Assembly (NCBI GenBank): GCA_021292105.1
Contig: CM037863.1
Location: forward strand, 4,406,056-4,470,055
Length of the DNA stretch: 64,000 nt
Direction: 5' to 3'
From: Anadara kagoshimensis
Taxonomy: Eukaryota > Mollusca > Bivalvia > Arcoida > Arcidae
The stretch's first letter is position 1; the number at the start of each line of letters is the position of its first letter. Of the stretch, positions 56,356 through 64,000 are shown in pieces. A program made the position numbers and the translations under genes. Under the pieces are notes generated by a model that did no database searches, was not told the DNA's origin, and saw only the letters and a program-made list of their open reading frames with translations.

Positions 56356-56830
56356 AAATCCTGTCAAAAATTGCACGAATTGTCGATTATTTTGCTACTA
56401 CTTGGCCAAATTTTGGCAAGCGTAGATCAAAATCATGTAGTGTAAACCCAGTATAAGAAAAACAAACCTACAATACTGGAATAGAACTATGATATCAACA
56501 AAATGAAACATAAGACGTGTCATGTTCATATTTGGAGATTCTATATATGGCAAGTGGCATGTGCTTATTTTGAAAGACTATGCTGCATTTCTTATTTAGC
56601 ATGACAGAAAAGATTTAGTGAGCGCTCGGAATTTGTTAGTTTTTCTTAGCATGACATTTGCGTGTTAAACAAATATGTGGAACATTGATTGTAGAATTTT
56701 GGATAAACACTGTGCAAATGTTCATGTATTTCTTTTTAGATGTATTAACTGTCCCAACACCCCGCTTACTTTACAACCAGTGGTCAGTAAAACTTTTTTC
56801 ACTTTGTTTGTTCACTGTAATATACCATTT

Positions 56831-56862
<32 letters not shown>

Positions 56863-57414
56863 ATATAAATAAAATCAATCTTAAACAAAATCAAGAAATT
56901 AAGTGCACGCAAACATTACCTACCGTGCATGTACGTGCATTCTTCTCATCATACCAACATTTCACAAGAGCGTCATGTCCTAAGTTTTAATTAAAAATCA
57001 GACATTGGTACTACATCAAGTTTTAAATTGTCAAACATTTATGTGACATTGATGACATACATATCATATCATTACATTGTAACACATAACAAAAGTTCAT
57101 ATAAATGTTTGAAAAATCGCCGAACCGATATTTACGGGGTTTTGAGTTGCACATACGAGAATAATGCTACTATCATTTAACCAATCATTTACAACTCTTA
57201 AAAGTCCAAAAACACATAATAAAAAATACTGAGATGACCCGAATGCTACACTATCGTCTGATCAATTTACAAGTAATATCATATTTAACATGATAAGGCC
57301 TGTTAGTGTTTTACACAAAACTAACTAACTAACGCCGAATTATAATTGCAATGGACTATTGAAACTTGAAAACAAAGTACATGTATGTGTCAAAGACAAA
57401 GTTTTATATACAAC
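56356..57414. other. Intergenic stretch with an (AAAT)n tract
   Basis: (AAAT)n lies at 56832-56872. No gene, RNA or inverted-repeat element is recognised in the rest. Confidence 0.45.
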
Positions 57415-59260
57415 TAAACCTGCCTTAAAGGCCACCTCTAAATAAGGACCACCTGCTTTTAAAGCCCAGTAAAGTTACATCGCAATATCCCAAACGTTTT
57501 TACTCACGTCATATGAACATCCATAATTTATACTGACAACCTGCCCGTAAGTGTCACTTTTAGACAAGTTTATCCTCCTCAAAGGTCCCATCTTAATAGG
57601 GATCCCCTGCTTCGGGTTCACATTTTGTGGCCCTTATAAACAAGTTTATCGTTAAAGGTCATCTCTTAATAAGGACCTCCTTTTAAAGGTAAAGTTATAT
57701 CCCAATCGCTTTTACTCGTGTCAAATGAACATCTCTATACTGGCAACCTGCCCATAAAAGTCCTTTACGAGTTTTCATTAAGTGACCTTTATAGACAAGT
57801 TTATCCTTAAAGGTCGTCTCATAATAAGGAACTCCTGGTTTTAAAGGTAAAGTTATATCCCAATCGCTTTTACTCGTGTCAAATGAACATCTCTATACTG
57901 GCAACCTGCCCATAAAAGTCTCCTTTACGGATCCTCATTGGCTGGCCTTAATAGACAAGTTTATCCTTAAAGGTCATCTCTTAATAAGGACCTCCTGCTA
58001 TTAAGGTCAATAAAGTTATATCCCAATCGCTTTTACTCACGTCATATGAACCACCTGTCCGTAAAATTAGGAGATAACTATGTTACATTTGAAGAGTTCC
58101 GACCGTAAAACGTGGATTTTACTGTCGCAAAATGAGTTCTACCTGGCGACGCTTGCGGAGCCAGTAAACGGTATTTGCGACAGTAAAATCCACGTTTTAC
58201 GGTCGGAACTCTTCAAATGTAACATAGTTATCTCCATTCTAATGCAAATCGAAAAATAATGATCAAAAATAATTGAATAAATGAAGATTTCCGATGCTAC
58301 AGTTACAGACGTATTAATGTAGACCTGTATCGTTACGCCACAACACAAATATAGTTCTATCACTAAAGTACTGATATCTATAGGTATAATGATTTTATTC
58401 TTCGAAATACAAATGGCAAATAAATATCAAAGTTTAAATAGAACAACATCTTTGTTTACAAGGATAAATTATGTCATTACGTTTTGTAAACAAAAGCACG
58501 TGTACCGGCGTGTAGGAATACATGACGTAATAGTAGCGAAGACAGCACGCGACGTCATAACTCCGACCGTAAAACGTAGGTTTTACTGCGGTCGGGGTCC
58601 AATCAAAATCCTGTTTACAAAATCTTTGCATTATAATTCACTTTTACGGGTTTTTATTGTGTGGCCTTTATAGACAAGCATATACTTAAAGGTCACCTCT
58701 AAATAAGGACCTCCTGCTTTTAAAGGTCAGTTAAATTTTACCCTTATTACTTACTGCTCCTGTTTTTTAACCTCTATAATTATGTCCATTTCTATAAAAG
58801 CAACCTGTACTTGTTTCCTTGGGTGGCCTTTATAGAAAAGTTCGACCCTCAAGGTCACCACTAGATAAGGACCACTTGCCAGTACAATTTTATGCCAATT
58901 GGTTTCACTCGTGTTTTTAACCTCTGTATAATGACCACCTGCTATAAGGATCATCTGTTTTTAAGGGCCAAATAAATTATATCGAAATTGCTTTTTACTA
59001 AGGTCATTTGAGCATATATAAGGGGCACCTGTCCATGTCCATTAAAAGTCACTTTTAATGGTTCCCATGGTTTTTCTCTATAGAAAGGTTTGCTCTTCAA
59101 GGTCACCCCTTAATAAATGCCCTTAAGGGTCAATAAAACTTAAGCCCAATTGCGTTTCACTCATGAATGTGATTAGAAACTTCTACTAGTATATAATCAC
59201 CAAATATCCATAAAGACTATTTTATTGGTCCCTTTGGGTGGCCTTTATGGACAGATTTGA
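57415..59260. repeat. Tandem cluster of ACCTGC/GGTGG element-4 units, interrupted by a palindromic element
   Basis: Diverged units of about 150-170 bp carry AAAGGTCATCTCTTAATAAG, ACCTCCTGCTTTTAAAGG, TATATCCCAATCGCTTTTAC, TGGCAACCTGCCCATAAAAG and GACCTTTATAGACAAGTTTA. Landmarks (AAAGGTCAYCTC-like) lie near 57430, 57653, 57807, 57968, 58687, 58848 and 59096. The pieces correspond to the ends of the element at 24041-24200. About 58062-58630 is foreign sequence inserted in one unit. Confidence 0.8.
58070..58235. repeat. Perfect 62-bp-arm palindrome
   Basis: 58070-58131 and 58174-58235 are exact reverse complements over 62 bp by my reading (GGAGATAACTATGTTACATT, GAAGAGTTCCGACCGTAAAA, CGTGGATTTTACTGTCGC), with a 42-bp centre. 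A shorter, related inverted pair (CTCCGACCGTAAAACG and TTTTACTGCGGTCGG) lies at about 58560-58598. The two may be ends of one ~530-bp element inserted in the element-4 array. Confidence 0.93.
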
Positions 59261-59357
59261 CTGAATAGTGAACATTATATTCTGCAAAATTCTTAAATTT
59301 CATTGAAAAGAATATATTATATTAAAAAAAGTCACATTTCGGATTTTCAGTTGGTCC

Positions 59358-59575
59358 TGTAACAACTCTTAATGAAGTCCAACGCCTAATGAAGTCCAAC
59401 TCCTAATGAAGTCCAACACCTAATGAAGTCCAACGCCTAATGAAGTCAAAATATTGAGGCCCCAGATAAAAAGTCTGTTTGATATTGCAAAATAAAATTA
59501 TTTTCGAAATGAACGACTGTATATGACTTCTTGTCTGGGGCCTCAAGCTTTGAGCTTCATTTTGAGGTAATATTA
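59358..59575. mobile_element. MITE 3 copy, right end lost
   Basis: TGTAACAACTCTTAATGAAG begins it, then five tandem copies of a ~17-bp CCTAATGAAGTCCAACG motif, then GAGGCCCCAGATAAAAAGTC facing GACTTCTTGTCTGGGGCCTC. The right terminal GTTGTTACA is absent. Confidence 0.82.
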
Positions 59576-59716
59576 AACGCCTAGATTCTTTAACAAATTG
59601 AGATCATCTGATATAACTCCCTCACTATCATGTAACCGATTTGTTGTTTAACATTCTTAAAGGCTGGTAATGGAATTATGTTGCAGAGCCCTTAACAAAG
59701 ACTAAAGATCATATCT

Positions 59717-59839
59717 GCTATTCGCGACGAGAACTTTTTTAATCTCTAAGGATTAATCTATGAACAAGTTTGTGTATGTACGTGAAGTGCGAGTATGTTT
59801 ATGGTTTGCAGTGTACTAGCGCGCACTCAGGGCGACTTT
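59717..59839 (-). mobile_element. Family 1 SINE fragment cut by (ATC)n
   Basis: From TGCTATTCGCGACGAGAAC through GGATTAATCTATGAACAAG to GTACTAGCGCGCACTCAGGG and CGACTTTA, as in the other minus-strand copies. It then runs straight into the ATC repeat. The SINE 5' half is missing. Confidence 0.85.
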
Positions 59840-59893
<54 letters not shown>

Positions 59894-59921
59894 TCATCAT
59901 CATCATCATCATCATCAACCG

Positions 59922-59990
<69 letters not shown>

Positions 59991-59994
59991 ACCG

Positions 59995-60042
<48 letters not shown>

Positions 60043-60046
60043 ACCG

Positions 60047-60088
<42 letters not shown>

Positions 60089-60146
60089 ACCATCATCATT
60101 ACTATCAATCATCATCATCATCATCATCATCGTCATCGTCATCATG

Positions 60147-60186
<40 letters not shown>
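59840..60186. repeat. (ATC)n microsatellite with CAACCGTC punctuation
   Basis: Nearly 350 bp of ATC repeats are interrupted three times by the same CAACCGTCATC, which suggests internal block duplication. Poly-His and poly-Ser/Ile frames are translations of it. Confidence 0.97.
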
Positions 60187-60298
60187 CAGTCTGTGTCGTC
60201 ACAAACGAACATAACGGTACAAATCACAGAAATGTACCTACGGGCGGGGATCCTAGCTAATTCACTATATTTGTTTTTTTATTGATGAATGAATAATT

Positions 60299-60350
60299 TA
60301 TTATTATTATTACTATTATTATTATTTTTTTTTTATTATTATTATTATTG
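60299..60350. repeat. (TTA)n microsatellite
   Basis: TTATTATTATTACTATTATT, then a T10 run and ATTATTATTATTATTG. Confidence 0.93.
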
Positions 60351-60665
60351 ATCAATTTGTTTATTAAATCATTAATCTATTTGTTTGCATTTATATTTTT
60401 GTATGATAGACAAAAATTAATTAATGAGGTTCACTTTAGGTTTAAATAAGTTCCCTGTATCATACATGGTCCATAAATTGATAACAAACGTTCTTGATCA
60501 ATCTCTGTGACGTGAAGAGGCCTTACTTGTATTAAAGTAAAGTTCTGTTCGGTTTAGAGACTAATGCATAACTTCCGGCGTTGATGAAGTAATGGCCGAC
60601 TCACGTTTCAGGTCGCTTTAACACCGGAAGTTTTACGTTTTACAATTTGAATAATGATGATGCTA

Positions 60666-60903
60666 TACTGTACAGACCTGTCGAAACATTAAGCTGACGA
60701 ATTAGTACCATACCACACCAACAGCTTATCTTGACCCCTTGTTAGCTTTATCTCACCCGGGTTGTTAATATATTTCTCGACCTTTTTTGGTGGGGGTGGG
60801 GGGGGGTGGTGGGGGACGACTTACTACCAATAGTCACTCTGCAACTGAGCTTCGACTCCTTTTATTTAGGTCAGTGTTAATCTTTGGACAGATCTATACT
60901 GTT
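60666..60903. mobile_element. MITE 1 copy with a G-rich insertion
   Basis: Left ACTGTACAGACCTGTCGAAA; here TTTAACA is lost before CATTAAGCTGACG. Right GTCAGTGTTAATCTTTGGAC, then AGATCTATACTGT. A run of about 30 bases that is almost all G with a few T (60788-60819) lies in the middle, able to form a G-quadruplex on plus. Confidence 0.85.
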
Positions 60904-61424
60904 AGTTAATAATAAATGTATCATTATCTGTAATATTGAAATCATATCATCAACATCATTAATAGAGACGTGTCACGATCTTCTAGTATTATAACTCGTC
61001 CATTATTTATCTATAAGTTTAATACGAATTTGACATCAATTCATAAATAATGCAATATTTTTCATGCTGGATTTAAAAAAATAATAGAAGCTTAACCATA
61101 TCACAGAGCAAACATTTATAATGGTCATTTTACAGATATAACGAACACTAGTCTTTGTTAATAATGTGATTTAAATTTTATTCATTGTTTGTGGATTTTT
61201 AATTCGGTTCAGGGTTTATAGAAGTCAAAGTGGAGCTGTATCACGGCAAACTACTCGGACATCATATTACGTGGAACGTGTTTAGAACGTTACAATGCAT
61301 TATGGGCCATCTGTCTATGAAGAAAGACTAAATAATAAAAACATCGAAAAATTTTTTTGAAAATCGAATTGAAATTTTAAATCGATCTAATTGTAAACTA
61401 GACGAAACGAAATAAAGGACGAAA
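60904..61424. other. AT-rich region upstream of GPCR 3
   Basis: It presumably holds the 5' untranslated region and promoter of GPCR 3. No clear TATA box or initiator can be singled out, and no repeat was recognised. Confidence 0.4.
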
Positions 61425-62665
61425 ATGGATTCCAATGACTCAAATTTCGGATATTTTACAAATTCGTCATATAATGATCGGTTACAGCAGTGGAACGATG
61501 GAATATTTAAATATTTAATATTTGACGTGTTCATTCATTGTTTATACCTAGTGTTCGGAATTACTGGTAACACGTTTGTAATATATGTGTATGTTACAAA
61601 GTTAAAGGGTAAAGAAACACACCGTTATTTTATCCCTGTATTGGCTGCCGTAGATTTGACTGCCATTGTTGGCGGGTCTTCGTTTTCCATCACCCTGGAT
61701 TCGTTATACGTGATTTATCCTTCAAAATTTCTGTGTAAAATTGGATGGGCTGTATGTATGTTCACAACTTTATATTCTGTAATGGTTTTGCTGGTTATTT
61801 CTGTTCAGAGGTACTACTAGTTTGCAAGCCACATGGGAACCAAATGACAATTTTCTGGAAAAGGATTTCGCTTGTTATTTTAACTGTTGTTGCCGCCATA
61901 ATGTGTTTTCCGGTTGCAGTTTTCTATGGAGATAAGCATATTTTTAACCCGGTTTTGAATGTGACGGGGGTACAATGCTACATTCAGGATGAGTACACCA
62001 ACTCAACTTCTTTGCTGATATTTAATTTAACACTTCTGGTTTTGGCCGTGATAGTCACGTCTGCTTTCACCTCTCTGTACATGCTGATCGGCAAAGCAAT
62101 TTACAAGAAAGAGTTGCAGAAAAAAATGCGATCAAAGGTGACCGATGCCCCATGTTACTCCGTGACAGAAATGTCAGCCTCGGCAGACGCATATTTAAAT
62201 GAACCAAAAAGTAACAACAAATTGGATTATCAATCAACATTTTATATCCCAACACCGGAAATCGGAAACGGAAATAAAGATGGTAATGAGGATTTCAATA
62301 TGGACACTAAATCAATACAGGATATGACGTTGACAATACGTCACAAAATGGAAGCTAAGCAAAGAATGAGACAGCGTGTTGACGCACGACGGTTTACGTG
62401 GCTGTTTATGACAATCTCTATCGTATTTGTAATTGTTTTTACACCGAGGTTAATATTAGTCTTGGTTGAGTCGTTAAACACACGATTTTGGGACCAAGTT
62501 TCCGGAGTTAAGAGACTTGTCTACACAATTATTTACCGTGTATATTTGATATATCACATATCTAACCCGATTATTTATGGTTTTCAAGATCGGGATTTTA
62601 AAAGACATTTTAAATCTATTGTTTGTAATCGATTTAAGACCTTAAGAATCAACCCTCAACGTTAA
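61425..62665 (+). CDS. Rhodopsin-family (class A) GPCR 3, one frameshift at the DRY position
   Basis: A single-exon seven-helix receptor; the ligand is unknown. Frame 1 gives an N-terminus with an N-glycosylation site (NSS), TM1 about 32-56 (TGNTF), TM2 66-90 (LAAVD), TM3 103-127 with C104, and the DRY-equivalent VQRYY at 127-131, then a stop at 61818. The next frame continues at once with LVCKPHG, TM4, ECL2 (VQCYIQD), TM5, a ~110-residue ICL3, TM6 (VFVIVFTPRLILVLV) and TM7 (HISNPIIYGFQD), ending INPQR. One missing base near 61815 explains the break; adding it gives 1242 nt, or 413 aa. The start context is AAAATGG. TM6 lacks the usual tryptophan. It is only distantly related to GPCR 1 and 2. 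It is either a very recent pseudogene or a base-calling deletion. Confidence 0.9.
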
Positions 62666-63443
62666 AGTGTAACCAAACCAGAAATTAGCATCCAAATGCA
62701 AAAAGGTTCTTAGGTCCTTAGGTCCAAATAGTACTAAAATTGAACCCGAAGTAGTTGTAGAGAAATTTTTCTTTACTATCTTTTTATTTATTTATTTTTT
62801 GTTGGTTTGAATGTTAGAAAGTCGGCACGATTTTCTATTGAAAAAACAACTACAATCCAGTTTTCTAAATTGCGGTTGGATTGTTCTAAAGGTCCTTTTC
62901 GCCTCCGGAATACCAAATGCCTTACACTCGATTAGTTTTACGTACTTATACATGAACCTAAATACTGGTGACGTATATTTTAATGGTAATGACCGAATCT
63001 GCATATATACAGTGCAGACCTGTCTAAAGATTTATGGCGGGTTTAATGAGATTGTGTCCTAAATGGACCTTTTTAATTTTTGAAAAATTTTCTTGAATTT
63101 AAATAAAAAGATAATAGTATTATATGAGAATTTTTAGATTTTGAAAGATACAAAGGCCTTCTGTAATGACATTTTTCTTAGCAAGTCCATCTTTGTGATC
63201 TCATATGCTAAAACTTGAAAAATGAAGAAGTTTTCCTAACTTTGATAATTATTTTCATATTGTTCTCCTCGGAAGACCAACTTTTACGTCATTGTTTCGG
63301 AAAGTATTTTCAAAACACCAACTTTACGAGTTTTTTTAAAATATTGGTCTTTCTCAGGAGAAAAAAAGGTCAATTTTCGAAAATTCGAGAAAATTAAAAA
63401 TGACCTCTGCACATTTATTAATGTTATATTATATTTTAACACA
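62666..63443. other. AT-rich 3' flank of GPCR 3 with a MITE 1 end fragment
   Basis: ATACAGTGCAGACCTGTCTA at about 63007-63027 matches the MITE 1 left terminus without a partner end. Nothing else is recognised. Confidence 0.5.
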
Positions 63444-63449
63444 TCAACA

Positions 63450-63525
63450 ATTACAGCTAAGTTTAGCTCAGTGCGTAGCATGGGCACTTTCTAATCTGTA
63501 CGACACGGGTTCAAACCCTATCTGT
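63450..63525 (+). other. tRNA-like sequence (SINE head or tRNA relic)
   Basis: TTTAGCTCAGTGCGTAGCAT resembles an A box, and CGGGTTCAAACCCTATC, about 40 bp later, a B box with a T-arm-like inverted repeat. I cannot pair an acceptor stem or a convincing anticodon arm, so this is not called as a tRNA gene. Confidence 0.4.
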
Positions 63526-63943
63526 ATAATATTTCATTTTTTATTTCTTCAAAAACTACACATAACTGTATTATTGTTAAATTTTGCATTTTCTTTGCTA
63601 TTTGTATGTAGCAACATCGAATGTTGCAGAAATCCGTAATATATCATATGGAATTAAATGGTCACGTTAACCATTTAAGCCGGTCATTATAAATTATATA
63701 ATTTATTTATTTAACTATTTATTTATTTAGATTATTTTAATAGATAATTTGAAAATTGATAATTATAATAAAAAAAACAAAGAATGTGACGTACTTAATC
63801 TTTTAGTAACCATCTCCTTCGTCTATCGGTTCGGGCCCCATACCTCTCCAGCAAACATTATAGGAGGAGAGTTTTTCTGGAGAATTGCATTATATACATT
63901 TGTATTTATATTACGCAATATAAACATACTTTTCTGCGATTAT

Positions 63944-64000
63944 GTATCCCTCCTTACAAACGTACAAAGTATCCCTCCTTACAAACGTACAAGTATCCCT
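63944..64000. repeat. Start of a 24/25-bp tandem repeat (runs off right edge)
   Basis: GTATCCCTCCTTACAAACGT then ACAAA begins at 63944, repeats at 63969 and starts again at 63993 when the window ends. Confidence 0.8.

Noticed and set aside
59770..60214. Poly-His and poly-Ile/Ser frames
   Set aside because: They are translations of (ATC)n.

Overview
This window is metazoan nuclear DNA, most likely from a bivalve mollusc or a close lophotrochozoan. The basis is AT-rich sequence with intronless rhodopsin-family GPCR genes, tRNA-derived SINEs, a dense set of small inverted-repeat elements, and a 780-bp element with GCTCACCTGG/CCAGGTGAGC-type ends that I recall as common in bivalve DNA. The species call is inference. 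There is no prokaryotic or viral gene content.

Layout: 1-12500 is one 46-bp satellite that runs off the left edge. 12500-15640 holds short dispersed repeats, a SINE inserted with target duplication, and GPCR 1 (13855-15205, minus strand, two frameshifts). 15682-17322 holds a long perfect hairpin and a MITE whose right end is amplified as an 88-bp tandem repeat. 17772-21316 is a 50-bp satellite. 21630-28495 holds SINEs of two families, a GA/GT minisatellite, a MITE amplified internally as a 115-bp tandem, and a 988-bp foldback element inserted at TTAA into another MITE. 29200-31183 is a (GACAA)-type array and 32192-32826 a 19-bp array. 33121-37000 holds palindromic elements and SINEs. GPCR 2 (38199-40226, minus) is intact at 675 aa. 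40700-44380 holds microsatellites, a 780-bp TIR element inside a 74-bp minisatellite, three copies of one MITE with TAYA flanks, another MITE with a 6-bp target duplication, and a LINE tail. 44480-48357 holds a decayed ~116-bp tandem, MITEs, a SINE inside a MITE and a 22-bp array. 51396-53767 is a 34-bp array and 55098-56355 a TAACTCGTA-type array. 57415-59260 is an array of ACCTGC/GGTGG elements interrupted by a palindrome. 59840-60186 is (ATC)n. GPCR 3 (61425-62665, plus, one frameshift) lies near the right end, and a new 25-bp repeat starts at 63944.

Protein-coding content is therefore three single-exon class A GPCRs. GPCR 1 and GPCR 2 are clear paralogues on the same strand, about 23 kb apart. 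GPCR 3 is a more distant family member on the other strand. By my count of array spans, tandem repeats make up roughly 44% of the window, from at least a dozen unrelated units. All three frameshifts are explained by one missing base each. The 46-bp satellite from about 9.1 kb to 12.5 kb is also full of one-base losses in short homopolymers. I therefore suspect long-read consensus deletions at least as much as true pseudogenes.

The most noteworthy items are the in-frame coding minisatellite in the third intracellular loop of GPCR 2, several MITEs whose ends or interiors have become tandem arrays, nested insertions whose target sites can be read directly, and three long near-perfect palindromes. 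I saw no single coherent new biochemical system.
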